Part shown: one piece after another, positions 1 to 11,510 of the stretch
How positions within the stretch are numbered: the first letter of the stretch is position 1
Layout of the letters: each line of letters starts with the position of its first letter
NCBI GenBank assembly: GCA_024364735.1
Contig: JAGFNQ010010026.1
Coordinates: forward strand, 1 to 64,000
DNA length: 64,000 nt
Direction of reading: 5' to 3'
From: Boesenbergia rotunda
Lineage: Eukaryota > Streptophyta > Magnoliopsida > Zingiberales > Zingiberaceae
The notes under the pieces: generated by a model
Databases searched by the model: none
The model's input: only the letters and a program-made list of their open reading frames with translations
What the model was told of the DNA's origin: nothing
Translations under genes and position numbers: made by a program

Positions 1-230
1 TCATGGTTGATATATCAGCAGAATAGAGTATAAGCATGCACGTTTTTTGTTCTTTGCTACAAAAATATGTATACATTCAATTTAAATATAAAATTTTATA
101 TTTCCTTCCTTTCTATCCTTTTTATGCCTGGCAGTTGTTGGGACTCGAGCTTTTTTTTTTGTTGTTGTTGCCATCATCATTGTGTCATGCTCAGCAGATT
201 TTTTTCAAAGTAGTTGTGGAATGTTGTACA

Positions 231-714
231 CTTTGTTCTAAAAATCGGCCTAGGCAACCGCCTAGACGTCACCTAGGCGTTAGGCGCCAGCCAACCGCAC
301 TAAAAACATGCTAGTCAATCAGCCTAGGCGGCCTTGGCGGGATTTGGCGGCCCTAAGTGTCGTCTAGGCACCGTGGAAATAGTGCAGGTCTTATTCGTTT
401 TTGTTTGGGCTTTTAAATTTAAAGCCCAATTAAAAAAAAAAACTGAAATGTAACTTTTTTTGTGTTGGGCTTAAGTTTTTTAAGTCCTAAACTTTGGCCC
501 AACAAAAAAATTGATCTATTAGCTTGCTCTAGCAGCTAGCACCAAACTTCATTTTTATCGTACTGAGTAATCAGAGTTATAGAATGTGATTTATTATGTA
601 ATTTATGTTGATACTGTTGAATCCGCCTAGCGGCTCCTAGTCTCTGCCAAGGCGGCCTAGGCGCTAGGCACTGGTATGGCGCCCAACTAGTACCTAGCTA
701 ATTTTAGAACCTTG
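231..714. mobile_element. Non-autonomous hAT-type element inside the lipase gene (intron)
   Basis: A 484-bp segment is bounded by an exact 8-bp direct repeat, gttgtaca, at 223-230 and 715-722. Its ends are imperfect inverted repeats: the left end reads ctttgttctaaaa and the right end, reverse-complemented, reads caaggttctaaaa. Just inside both ends are GC-rich clusters of the word cctaggcg and its complement. An 8-bp target duplication and short terminal inverted repeats are the hallmark of hAT elements. No coding capacity is present. It lies upstream of the exon at 867, so it is presumably intronic. Confidence 0.72.
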
Positions 715-866
715 GTTGTACATAAGAAATAAATACCACTACTCAAGCAACATGGCCCTATATATATCATGCTATGTTTGGCTCGTGGAAAAATATTGGT
801 AATGGTAAAAGAGTAAATTATCTAGTTGCATTTTTGTCTGTTCAACTTCTTTTTTCCATGTGACAG

Positions 867-3082
867 CTGCTTGTATGACATGGGAGTTGGCAGAGTCTGG
901 CAAGGACTTCATTACCACAATTATTAATGGCTCCGATCTGGTCCCAACATTTTCAACTGCTTCTATAGATGATCTGCGGTCGGAGGTATCAAGTCATATT
1001 TTTAGTTGATTCTGGCTTAATTTATGGTAATTTGGGCCCTCAAAACTTGCTAGGATATTTTCTCTTAGCATTGGGCTCGATAAGTTGGGAACGATGGGTT
1101 ATGCAATGCAGATTAGAATTAAATTTTTTTTTCTAAAGTTGCAACTGCTTCACAAGGAATAAATTTTCTTTTTCCCAGTTCATCTTTAGCTTTTTTCCCC
1201 CCTTGATTTATCTTGGAGAAACATCACACCACAACTTACTACCAAATAAAAATACACGAGAGCAAATAAAAGACGTAAAAAAAATGACAAGGAGATAGAT
1301 GTGCCTCGTAGCAGTTCACCTTAGCATCTTTACTTTACTATTGTAAAATTGTCTCAACTACTAAACTACTCAAGGGACCTAATGGATTCTTAAATGAAGA
1401 CCGTGGTTATTTATCTGCGCTTCTGCAATTATCATTTGCTATTCTCTTTAGGTTAATCTTTGTGCATTTTAGCTGGTATGTAGATGTCAAATGTTCAGTC
1501 ACATAATCATGGCGTTAAATTTTTACCACAGAGAATACTGCAAGCACCCAATGGATTTTGCATGCTGTGCCTATGAATACTTTCAAGCACCACTAAAGTC
1601 ATTTTTCTGATTTTCTAGTTAATAATTTTGTGCTTTTTTCCTGCAATGTAGGTTACAGCATCATCGTGGTTAAATGACCTGAGAGATCAAATACAACATA
1701 CTCGATTCTTAAATGTTCTTTATCGTTCTGCATCTGCTTTGGGATCTCACCTGCCATCTATATCTAGTGCAAGAGCCAGGGTTGCAGGTGCCGGCGCACT
1801 ACTTCAGCCTGTTTCCAGCAAAACTCAGGTCACATTCTTCATGAACACTATGCTTTATCACTTTTCATTACTAAATTAATAAAAGTTATTATTCAAACGG
1901 GCAAGGAATAGACTTGTGACTGGGAATCCTCTTTTGATGATTGTTGTCATGTGAATGTGAATGTCTTTCAGTGACCATATATGCTGAACTGGTGATATAG
2001 ATGTATACACCATAGTTTTTTGCCACACATTATGAAGGTAAGACAAGGTTGTTAGTATGGAATGTGTTGAAATATTAATTCTAAAAGAAAACTGAGGAAA
2101 TTAACTAAATGTTTCCTTAAAATTAACTTATGGGACAGCCTACTAGTTGATTACCACATCGCCAAAATGCAGCCATTTGGCCTCTATATTCTTGCAAATG
2201 TTGCTTGGATCTTTCTTCCTGCATTAATGGCTAAATTTTTTTATTCAGGTGTAAATAGTTTTTATTTTATGACTGGTGTGTCCTTTGCTTTTTTATGATT
2301 GCACAATTACTTAAATTGTTTGCTGATGTTGCATTTTGTGCTTTTACATTACACAGGTTGTGGTAAAACACGCTCAATATGTTGCTCAAGTAGTTGTAAG
2401 GAGCCAATATTCGCTGTCATCTTGGACATGTATGGGGGCACGCCGTCGTGCTGTTGGCACAACTAAAGAGAAGTCATCTGACATGGATTCCCCATCCGAA
2501 ACAAATTTAGGGACAACTATTGTTGATTGTAGCAATCACTTGGACGATCCACATTCTGATAGTTCACAAGTCTCAGACAATGAGGAAACAGAGGAGGATG
2601 AGCTAATACAGCGACATAAAGTCGTCAATGCGTCTGCGGTGGAAGAATTGACAGGTGATTTGTGGTTTGATCTAGAAAAAGAACTCGACCAGGTGGAGTC
2701 CTCCAATGCTGAAGCGCAGCAGGAAGTGGAGGCTGCTGTGAAAGAAATAGTAGATGAGGAAAATGCAGTGTTACAAGCAGAGAAGCAGCATAGCACAATT
2801 GTTGCTACGGAGACCCTCCAGTTTTACCCTCCTGGTAAAATCATGCACATGGTTTTGTTGCCAACGACAGCTCCTGAGGCAGATCAAACTGAGCATATCC
2901 TACCTGATGAAAACAATGTCGGCATCTATGAAACCCCTAGATACCTCTATAGTAAGATTAGACTTTCAAGAACTATGATCAATGATCATTACATGCCCAT
3001 GTACAAAAAAATTATGGAGCTATTGATTGTTAAGCTCGCTAAGGATCAGGAGGATGATCACAGAGGCACACTTCTTTCATAA
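867..3082 (+). CDS. Class-3 lipase / sn1-specific diacylglycerol lipase-like gene, 3' part (three exons)
   Basis: Three exons join in frame: 867-985, 1652-1828 and 2357-3082, ending in TAA. Each begins after AG and the first two end before GT. The first exon opens with an ACMTWELAESGKDFITT segment followed by GSDLVPTFS, which resembles the part of plant class-3 lipases (alpha/beta hydrolases related to sn1-diacylglycerol lipase) just after the catalytic region. The usual GXSXG nucleophile motif is not in the window, so the catalytic N-terminal half must lie upstream. The last exon encodes an acidic, Ser/Glu-rich tail and then a more conserved block (FYPPGKIMHMV, YLYSKIRLSRTMINDHYMP). The family hydrolyses acyl chains of diacylglycerol or related lipids, often at membranes. 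The start of the reading in the last exon is fixed by the splice acceptor, not by the ATG at 2336, which lies in the intron. Family assignment is from recalled similarity. Confidence 0.72.
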
Positions 3083-3204
3083 TGTTAATACATCTAAATA
3101 TGTTGTTGCCACAGCTTTGGTTGTGTTCATATTTCGTAGATATCAAGTTTTCTGTCAACTACAAGTCTGAGATCTTCAAGTGGAACAATTTATTCATCGA
3201 TCAA

Positions 3205-4535
3205 TTTTATTTAATATCCATTAGGTTTACGAACTATTGGACAATCGTTTCGGTAGAATTCGCTTAAGTCTTCTTTAATATCCATTAGATTTAGTATACG
3301 GATATGATCCTCAATATATTAATAACTATTTAAGTCGAAATAGAGACCAACCTTACCTAATATCCATTAGGTTTAGTACACAAATACAATCATTTGTAAA
3401 TTTAATTATAGATATTGAACAATCAGATCAATTGAATCCGAAATCAATCTTATTTAATTTGCTCCAATTAAATTTAAGTGCAAAAATATTAAATCATTGA
3501 TAAAGCGAGTAATCTACAATTTAATCCCCATTTTCCACACTTTGAATTTTATATTTAATATCCGTAGGGTTTAGTACACAAACATAAGCATCAACAAATT
3601 GAATTGTGAATATTAAACACACTTGTCAATGAAATACAAAACAATATCCTTTAATATTCATTAGCTTTAGTATACAAACATTATCATTAAGCATTTGAAT
3701 TATGGATAATGTGAAAGGTAATCAGAGGGTTACGAGGTAAAAATTTCTATTAAAGTGGTGGTCAAAGTTAATAGAGATCTGTTTCCTTATTCTGCAATAT
3801 CTTGACTCCAAGCAACCCTAACTTCGGGCAATTCTTGATTCCAAGTGATTTGTGGTCATTAAGATAATAAGCTGCGGCTCGCTGAAGATACGAATAGTGT
3901 AGCCAATATTTTTTGAAGAATGTGGAAAACACTGTCGTTTAATTTGTGAAAGGTGACAACGTAACTATCTATTTCAGGGAACGTGGATAACTCGAACGGG
4001 GATCTCAGAACATGGGAAACATAGTCGTAACTTTATAAAAGGCAACCCACTCTTACAGGCTCAAGTACACCCACACGTATCCAAACCCTAGACTATTATT
4101 TTTTCTTACTCCTTTACCGAAGACTTACTTGAGCGTCAGAGTGGCCGAACTAAGGAATCCCCGACCGTCGATCATTCTAACTCTCTCCTTGTTTTCTTCT
4201 ATTTAGGCTCTTGCCTATCTCTCGGTAGGTCTTTACTATTGCTAGGTGATCGATGACCAAGTCAACACCGACGCTTACTCACCGATAGCTCATTCGTTAA
4301 CATTCTCAGACGGATCAATGAATATTGAATAACCATTTCACTCTACACTACACTTAGATCAATTTTATTTAATATTCATGGATGTAGCACGAAAAAATAA
4401 TTATAAACAAATTAAATTATGATGAAAACTAATTCAATTGGATCCGAGATCAATCTTATTTAATATTCATCAAACTTAGTACACAAACATGATCATGGGT
4501 CATGCAAATGCTCTACAACTTAATCCTCATCCCTC
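3205..4535. repeat. Degenerate tandem/dispersed AT-rich repeat between the lipase and glucanase genes
   Basis: The phrase taatatccattaggtttag and variants recur near 3212, 3276, 3352, 3555, 3650, 4367 and 4460. Further shared phrases follow (cacaaacatgatcat; aatccgagatcaatctta; a tract ending in cacactt). Unit spacing is roughly 60-200 bp and copies are strongly diverged, so this is an old satellite-like array. The array is interrupted by the LTR-like block at about 3,710-4,330 and runs up to the 3' end of the glucanase gene. Confidence 0.6.
3710..4330 (+). repeat. LTR-like remnant interrupting the AT-rich repeat
   Basis: This block is less AT-rich than its surroundings and splits the repeat array. 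It holds a TATA-like tttataaaagg at about 4033, then a leader-like stretch with cttgagcgtcagagtggcc. That phrase resembles the post-TATA region of Tat-type LTRs such as the one at 29,326-30,035 (ttgagcgtcg). Exact ends and a target duplication could not be fixed, so the LTR call is an inference. Confidence 0.35.
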
Positions 4536-4539
4536 ACAC

Positions 4540-5708
4540 TTAGGTGAATTTCAAAGGATAAACGGGTGTCTTGTCCGGAAAAAAGAGACCAAAGAACTTC
4601 TCCAACTCCACCGGACCTTTTTGATTCTCGTTAAACATCGCAAACAAGTAGGTCTCAATTGCAACCTCAGGCTTCTTTGGTGTCCCTTTCGCGACATGGT
4701 TGATCAAATTCTGATTGTAAATGGCTGCATTGTTGACTGTCGTTCCAAAGTCACCGTTTGATGGCCAACCGGTCTCGGAAACCACTACACCCACACTTGC
4801 CCCTCCAACTTTCTCCATCGCCGCAATGATTGAATCCAACATTGCGTCAAATAGATTTTGGTACCCGAGACCTCCGTCTTGAACTATCACCCCCGTCGCA
4901 TTGAACAAGGCATAGTCCAATGGAATATCCTCGGAGTTATCCTTGTACGCGAAGTAAGGGTAGATGTTCACAAGGAGCGGAGCCTCATTTGCCGCGAGGA
5001 AATGCACAATGGGGCTGATGATCACTTTTGCCGCGGTTGAGAAATCTCCAGCCGAAGGCGGAAAGGAAGTCCCAAGCACAGTCGTGGCCACCGAAGTGGT
5101 AACTTTGATGGTGGTAATGTTGTTTGCGACAAGCGCACTATGGACGTTGGACATGGCAGGGAGGACAAACTGAGCCATATCACCTGGAATGATCTCATTG
5201 CCGACGTTGATGTAACGAAAGTTGACATTGTCGATGTGGGGGAGTATGTTGGTTTGGACCCAAGTTTGAGCCGCCGAAACATTAAGGGCCAATTGTTGCA
5301 CGTCTTGATTGAGCGTCCCGACTATGAGGCTTATGTTGGATCCAGCCAAGGCTGCAAGGACATCAGGGTACGGTTCATAGATTCTCATGCGATCGATTTG
5401 GTTGGACTCGAACAGAGCCACAACCTCTGGAGGTGGTGGCAAGTTATCTCCTACTCTTCCATAACAAACTCCAATAGCACTCACTCCTGCCCAAAATTCA
5501 TATTAGTAAATAATAATTAATTACTTGATCATTTTGAAAATATTTAAAAATATAAGGAAATAATAATAATAATAAAGATTTATAGCTAGAGTTTAACAAA
5601 TAATTACTATCAAGGAGAAAGGATGTTACTTGTTGGAACCATAAAAGCAATCGAGACGATTAGCACCACAATGCCAATGGAAGAATAATGAATATTTCGC
5701 TTAGCCAT
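4540..5708 (-). CDS. Glucan endo-1,3-beta-glucosidase, GH17, secreted
   Basis: Two exons on the minus strand, 5708-5630 and 5486-4540, flank a GT-AG intron; the joined product is 341 residues, a usual length for the core GH17 enzyme. Exon 1 encodes a hydrophobic signal peptide (MAKRNIHYSS then GIVVLIVSIAFMV). The mature part starts near SAIGVCYGRVGDNLPPP, as in plant beta-1,3-glucanases. NVGNEI supplies the likely acid/base Glu (about E124). VVVSETGWPSNG matches the GH17 signature with the nucleophile Glu (about E264). The C terminus ends with FFPDKTPVYPLKF, with no X8 domain, GPI signal or vacuolar extension, so the enzyme is probably apoplastic. It would cleave 1,3-beta-glucan (callose or fungal wall glucan) and may act in defence or wall turnover. 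The reading frame is intact. The ATG at 5708 was chosen because it gives a signal peptide and an in-frame splice. Confidence 0.92.
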
Positions 5709-5719
5709 GGCTTCTCTCT

Positions 5720-5754
5720 AGTAGTAGTAGTAGTCGTCGTCGTCGTAGTAGTAG
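5720..5754. repeat. Trinucleotide microsatellite in the 5' leader of the GH17 gene
   Basis: Runs of gta, then gtc, then gta triplets occupy the presumed 5' untranslated region, 12-46 bases upstream of the ATG at 5708. On the mRNA strand this is an (ACT/ACG)n-like tract. Length polymorphism is likely. Confidence 0.75.
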
Positions 5755-5793
5755 AATGATAAATTTGTCGTGTAGAAGTAATGTAAAACTCTA

Positions 5794-5806
5794 GTTATAT
5801 ATATAG
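5794..5806 (-). promoter_or_regulatory. TATA box of the GH17 gene
   Basis: On the minus strand this reads CTATATATATAAC. It lies about 90 bases before the start codon at 5708, leaving room for a short 5' leader. The position and sequence fit a plant TATA element. Confidence 0.6.
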
Positions 5807-5808
5807 TC

Positions 5809-6497
5809 TATGGAGATGGGAATGGTGACTTTTAAGGTTATTTGGAAATGTAGGGGAAAAAATTAAAATATGATTCAATGTGTTTCCTTAACAAGTGATT
5901 TATTTTTTGTAATAAATAAGTTACTAATTAGTTTTATAGTAAATAGAAAATATTAAATGCATGTAAAGAATACAGAAATAAAAAAAAATGTATAAGATAG
6001 CAACCCCCTAAATATATTACTTTTTTAAAGGTCATAAAAACCAGCATTTCTATTTTTTTACTATGGTATGTTCTTATCCATAATCTTGGTCGATGCTATT
6101 AAAAGAAAACAATGAAAGTAGAGCTTAACAAATATTTATTATAGTAGGGAATCAAAATGGTGTAATAGAGAATATTGAATATGAAATCATCAATCTAACC
6201 CCATATAAGTTTTTCATCGACTTGATTTCATAAAAGTTTTCCACCAAAAAGTAGCACTCGCGGCGAACAATTTAGAAGTCCAATGTTTCATAATTGTGTA
6301 CTCCATTTGAAGAAAAAATCTTTATAAATGTGCCTTAGCTAAAGATCGAACCGTGAATATTTGAGATCGAAGTGCAAATATTTGAATAATAATTTAGCGC
6401 CCTTCCATTGTATTGTAGCTCTGGGAGCGAGGATTAGCATTAAAACAACAATGGAAGAATGGACATTATTTCTTAAAGTTAAGTCATGGTTAATTGT
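5809..6497. other. AT-rich intergenic DNA, no gene seen
   Basis: No coding pattern, RNA gene or clear element ends were found. The segment holds the upstream region of the GH17 gene and many A/T homopolymers. Confidence 0.5.
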
Positions 6498-6505
6498 GTT
6501 TGTAA

Positions 6506-7038
6506 GTAGAGTCGTCAATTTAAGTTGAGTTTCGGGTTGGCCCGTCCCGTGAAACAAGTTAAATTGTTTCGGTTAGAATTTTATCAATCCAAATTCGCTA
6601 TAGGTCAACCCGCCTAGGCTCAGGACCCACGTAGGTCGGCCCGCAATGAGCTTAGGTTAGCCCATAAGTTGAGAAAGACATATAGACTAATTTTTTATCA
6701 ATTTATTATTTTTCTTTATTATAATTTTAAAATAAATATAATATTTTTTATTAAATATGAATTTTTGTTTATGTCCATTTATATTTAAAATATATATTTC
6801 TAGATACATTTGAATAATGAAATCTTTTCAAAGTAAAATGTTAAAGATATGATTTTTTTTATAGATCTATGGGTTGACCAGTCTAATCCGTAATTTGTCT
6901 TACATTGAGTTGGATTGGAGATTTTCTAACCCGCCAACATGACAAATCGATCCGCCCCGACCAATTAAATGACTGACCTCTTATGGGCTGACTTACGTCG
7001 TCATGAATTGACCCATTATTGACCCATTTTGTAGCACT
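6506..7038. mobile_element. Possible degenerate hAT-type non-autonomous element
   Basis: A segment rich in gggttggcccg and gacccatt type words at its two ends, typical of old plant hAT-derived repeats. It is flanked by near-identical octamers, gtttgtaa (6498-6505) and atttgtaa (7039-7046), seven of eight bases matching. The terminal inverted repeats are weak, so the boundaries are tentative. No coding region. Confidence 0.35.
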
Positions 7039-7046
7039 ATTTGTAA

Positions 7047-7624
7047 CAGATGAGGTGAAAACCCCACTTATATAATTATATAAAGTTTTAAGATTAAGAG
7101 GGAAAATGTTCAAAAATATTAATTAAGTTCCTAACTAATCAAAATATTAATTTGATATGGATAATAGAGAAGTGAAATTTATAAGAGGCAAGACGCAAGG
7201 GCAGCCTGCGTACATATTTGTAATTTTACTATTTTTTCTGATCGTACAATCCTATAATTATTACTTTCCTTAGATTAGTGGTGTAAAATAGTTTGATAAT
7301 GGAAAAAATATATATATATTATTTTTATAAATAGTGGAGGATTAAACGTGTAAAAAGCTGGCGTACATATCTAATTAATTAAGATTTATCAAGCCTAAAA
7401 ATAAGGCATCATTAATAAAGTAAATTATATTATCTTTCTAAGTTTAACATATTGTCGATATAAAAATAAAATCATAATTACATTTTAGGTAAATTAAATA
7501 TATCTATAAACAGACCTAGAGTTGTGTTTATATATAAATATTACCTGTACGGATGATGAATTAAAGATGGCATAATTAATCACAAATGGAGTATCTAAAT
7601 TGTGATAGAGGATGATAAATCATT
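7047..7624. other. AT-rich intergenic DNA, nothing recognised
   Basis: No ORF of interest, no paired ends and no structured RNA were found. A short (ta)n tract lies near 7310. Confidence 0.4.
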
Positions 7625-8285
7625 AAAGCATAGCCTGAGATGACGGTAGGGAGGGAGAAGGATGACGCTTACAAAATTAACACAAACATAAAGAGGACAT
7701 ACCAGAAGGAGTTCCGGTGAAATCCTCTTCATCGCTCAAGTCAGAAATCTCTCTAATAGGGAGCAAACGAAAAAAAGTATTAGAATTTAATTTTCACCGT
7801 GATCGAAAGCCTTCATTTGGGTGTCGAAGCACCTTATATATTCGATATCTCTCCTTCTCACGCCTCCAACTCCCCCTCCCCCTCCCTCTCCCTCTCCCCC
7901 ACCCTCACGTTTAATGGTCCTCCGTTGTTTAGCAGTTATTCTCCTCTTAGGAAGGCTGGTAATGTCCACTACGACTTTTAAGTTCATTATTATCATACGT
8001 TACAGGCAATGACTATCTGCTGCATTTTCTATTTTGAAGGGAGAGGGTCCGAAGCTTTTCCCAATCTGTTTTCTACTCCTTGAACTGCTATTTGGACTCC
8101 ACTCTCCCGAGTTGGTCTCGGGGCTCTACTTCCCAGTTTGGTCTCAAGGACCCTCCTGATCCAATCTCGGGGACTCTTCTTCTTGATCTGGTCTCAGGAA
8201 TCCTCCTAATCCAGTCTCGGAGACTCTCTTTCCCGATCTAGTCTCGGAGACTCTCTTATTGGGCTAACCTCGAGTATTTCAATAT
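7625..8285 (-). repeat. Truncated solo LTR of Tat type, minus orientation
   Basis: Read on the minus strand, this stretch parallels the LTR at 29,326-30,035. It has a series of ctcgggag / gtctccgagac modules (8040-8270), a TATA-like segment and a purine-rich tract (the complement of the CT tract at 7865-7905). It then has ctgacttgagcg followed by gaactccttctgg-type sequence. No primer binding site or gag follows, so it is a solo or truncated LTR. The copy is well diverged. Confidence 0.55.
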
Positions 8286-8929
8286 GATCAATTTTGTCAC
8301 GCAACTTTCTCATATCATATATCTTCTCTAGAATTCTCAGCTCTATCACAAGTTGTGGATTAATATATTTTACCTATTCACTTAATTAAGTATTCAAATT
8401 TGTTTCAGAAAAGTAATCAAACCAAATATATAAAAACAAATTATTAATTAAAAGAAAATATAGAATTAAAATAAATAAAACGCCCACCCACTGAAATAAC
8501 CATTTACTTATAGTTAAAAAAAATAAAGACATTGAGAATTCAATAAATAACGAACAACTAATTTGATTTATTCAAATATTAAATTTTTTTAATGGTAGTC
8601 TTATTTATTAACTATTTATTAAACTTTATTATTTTGCCTTTTATTTTCAATAGTCTAATGATAGAAAAAGCGAACCAAAATCAAACCGCGCTTGGCTCAG
8701 CCGAACCTGGGGATGCCGGACACAGACGGCTCAGCCCAGATCGTGCTGGCCCATGAATGGGCCCGGTCCGATTGGCAGTTTGTAAGAAGATACGGTTTAA
8801 ATCTAGCATTAGCGATTTGATTAGCGACTGGTTCCAAGTTTTAATCACTGTCTGGCCTGGAAAGGTGACAGCTGCACCAACGCCTTTTGTCTCTCTGAGT
8901 CCGCAACCACCCCCACGGACTCGATCGGA
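8286..8929. other. AT-rich intergenic DNA with one GC-richer patch
   Basis: Mostly AT-rich. A GC-richer patch at about 8680-8780 (ggctcagc, tggcccatgaatgggcccgg) holds a small palindrome around gggccc but no gene that I recognise. Confidence 0.4.
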
Positions 8930-9140
8930 TAATAAAGCGTACTGATTTCGTCGAGATTATAAATTCGAGGGTCGTCAATTATACACGGAAATAAAATTTT
9001 GGTCTGTTGGTATTAATTCTTTCGACTCCAGTCGTCTCATCACACTAATGATAATCGTAATTCATCTCTCTTTGAAAAATTATGAAGTCGGGATCAAGGA
9101 GCCGTTAAAGTGACGGTTTTTTTTTTTTTCCGTCTCTCGG
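8930..9140 (+). mobile_element. tRNA-derived SINE, family B, diverged copy
   Basis: It aligns by eye to the better preserved copy at 10,944-11,112. Shared steps are cgagggtcgtcaatta, acacggaaataaaatttt, ggtctgttggtatta and a 3' part ending ggagccgttaaagtgacggt. An extra block of about 60 bp lies in the middle. No target duplication was found, in keeping with greater age. Confidence 0.5.
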
Positions 9141-9348
9141 CCCGCAACCAAAATCAGCCCTGCGTTGTCCCACGGGATAGACAGACGCTCCCCTTACACA
9201 TGAAGTGCTGTTCTGTCATTGAAAATTTGGGATGTCCGATCCTGACAATGAAATATTTATCAGGTTCTTATTATTTTCATGTCTCGGTTAGTGTTCCAAA
9301 ACAAAAGTCATTCATTATTTATCTTTATAGATGAGACGCTATTTATCT

Positions 9349-9413
9349 TTATAGATGATTATGAGATCCATCGTGAGGATTTTATAGATGATTATGAGAT
9401 TGATCGTGAGAGT
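9349..9413. repeat. Tandem duplication, about 33-bp unit, two copies
   Basis: The unit tttatagatgattatgagat followed by a variable dinucleotide and atcgtgag occurs twice in direct succession, with a few differences. Confidence 0.7.
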
Positions 9414-9419
9414 TCTATA

Positions 9420-10208
9420 ATTTTTTGCCATCAATATTAATCCTATGTTTGTTTTAGGACATAGCCACTTTCATTATCATGATAAATTTATAAAATTGAG
9501 AAACGATCAAATTTTAATAAAGTCTAAAAAATTATCCTCCCGTATGATAATTAATTTTAATTTTTTATTTTTTTTCTTAATAACATAGGACAGTTGTAAA
9601 ACATGATGAAAGTGATGAATTTCATTTTTTTCCTAGAATATCAACCCTATGTTTCATCGTCGTTAGATCTCATCCTTCTTCTTTATAGCTCAAGAAGATC
9701 GTATCTGTTTCTGTAAAAGATCGTATATTGATCTTGAACGTTATACATGATTAATTTCATAGTCATTTGTAACAAAATAAATTATGAAATTGAACGGGCT
9801 GAGAAATTATTTTTTCGCTACTTTATCAAAAATCCAGCCTTATTTATTATTATATATCTATCCTGAAAAGACCTGGATCTAGGTTTTTAAATTTGGAAGG
9901 CCGCATAAAAAAATTATTATTAAGTATAAGAATGATCTTCTCAATCATTCAAGATGCATAACGTATATTTAATTAATTAACATATATAAAATAAATAGAA
10001 AAAAAATTAAAATTCAATTTTCTCAAGGATTCAACTCTAGACGTGTGCTAACAAAAATATCAAACTTATCATTAGCACAAGTATAAACATTTATTTTATT
10101 TGGGGTCAAATAATATATATATTATGAAAATAAATTTTTTTATATTAAAATATTTAAAAAATTATATATAAAAATAATGTTATTAAAAATTTAGAAGGTT
10201 GTGACTAC
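9420..10208. other. AT-rich intergenic DNA, nothing recognised
   Basis: Only very AT-rich sequence with long A/T runs. No gene or paired element ends were found. Confidence 0.4.
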
Positions 10209-10211
10209 TAA

Positions 10212-10855
10212 GGGAGTGTTTGGGAGAGCTTCTGCTAGCTGCTTTTTAGATTCTAACTACATAGAAGCACTTTTGAGTGTTTGTGAATATCAGATTCTGC
10301 TTTAACTTTAGCCAAAAGCTGGAAGCAAGAATTTGATGCTTTTTTCTGCTTCTGTTTTTTTACTTATGGTCTAGAATTAAAAGTAGACATTTATACCCTT
10401 AATAATTTATCATTTTACATAATTACCACCATAGTTTTAAATAAAATTTTATATTTTCATATAATTTATATTCATAATTTTTTTAATAAATTTTTATAAA
10501 TTTGTCACTTTTTATTTTTTTTTATTAATTATATATTTTTTAAACATATATATTATTAAAAAAAATTAATTTTGATATAATATTCAAAATATAATAATAA
10601 ATATATAAAATATTATTGATAGTGTATCAAAATTATATTTAGATAATTAAAATAATTTATATAATTTAAGGATATTGTTGTCATTTAACTAAAAATTAAG
10701 CTTGGAAGTAATTATTTACCAAACACTCAAACTTTACCTTGTATCAGCTTTTAGCTTCTATTTCCAAACACTCAATACTTTAGCTTCTCATTGACTTCAA
10801 GATAATCTCTACAGGAATCACTTTTCAAGAAGCAAAAGTTTTCCCAAACACTCCC
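10212..10855. mobile_element. Tourist-like (PIF/Harbinger) MITE
   Basis: A 644-bp element starts gggagtgtttgggagagctt and ends with the near inverse (ttttcccaaacactccc). It is flanked on both sides by the trinucleotide taa (10209-10211 and 10856-10858). Terminal inverted repeats with a TAA/TTA target duplication are diagnostic of PIF/Harbinger-derived MITEs. Further cttctg/cagaag and ccaaacactc words sit just inside the ends. No transposase is encoded. Confidence 0.75.
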
Positions 10856-10943
10856 TAAATCCGCTATAGGGAAAAGACCAACTCGCTTATATAGTCTGAT
10901 GGCATGAACACTTGTATATGTGTTTAACTATATATGAGCAATC

Positions 10944-11112
10944 GCCCCCCATGGGCTGGAGTGGTCAGGCGCTAACCGCTTGAAACAGAGGTCTTGGGGT
11001 CGAGGGTTGTCAGTTGTGCACGGGAATAAAAATCCTGGCCTGTTAGCTTCAAACTCTCTAGAAACTCGTGGGACAGAGACCAAGGGGCTATTGAGGTGAC
11101 GGTGGCTTTTGA
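10944..11112 (+). mobile_element. tRNA-derived SINE, family B, with 18-bp target duplication
   Basis: A 169-bp insertion is flanked by direct repeats of 18 bp that match at 17 positions: aactatatatgagcaatc at 10926-10943 and its near twin at 11113-11130. The 5' part has an A-box-like gggctggagtggtcagg and a B-box-like gggtcgagggttgtc about 40 bp later, as expected for a pol III promoter from a tRNA. The long imperfect duplication is typical of LINE-driven retroposition. Confidence 0.7.
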
Positions 11113-11337
11113 AACTATATACGAGCAATCAGTTAACGTTTAAATATAAATTGAATAAATCATTTTAAAAAAATAAATTGAATCTGTCAAATTTTATACA
11201 GAAACTGGAATAAATCTGATTAATTTAATACATTACTAAATTAATCGAAATAATTAAGATTAAAAAACTAAATTTTTATGATAAATTACTTTTAAATTAA
11301 ATTTAATTGATTTTTTTATTCACAATGACAAAATATG

Positions 11338-11510
11338 ATTCGCTCATCCTCAATACCCGTCAATCTTTCTCAGGATCAATATAGAGGAGGTTCAGATACT
11401 GTGATTAGTACATGATAAGAACAAACATATTAACTTTGTCAGATTTTAACTCCGAATCTCAAAAATTACGTACATATGTTATTCATCAATCTATCTCGAA
11501 AATAATTGAT
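11338..11510 (-). mobile_element. tRNA-derived SINE, family A, diverged copy
   Basis: Same order of phrases as the copies at 15,020-15,235 and 62,806-63,014: ccgtcaatc, caggatcaa, gaggagg, actttgtcagattttaa. It is read on the minus strand, so the tRNA-like head lies at the high-coordinate end. Heavily diverged. Confidence 0.45.

Noticed and set aside
4858..5520. Plus-strand and out-of-frame ORFs overlapping the GH17 gene
   Set aside because: They are shadows of the real minus-strand coding sequence.
7787..8012. Proline- and glycine-rich ORFs on both strands
   Set aside because: They come from the CT-rich tract within a Tat-type LTR remnant.
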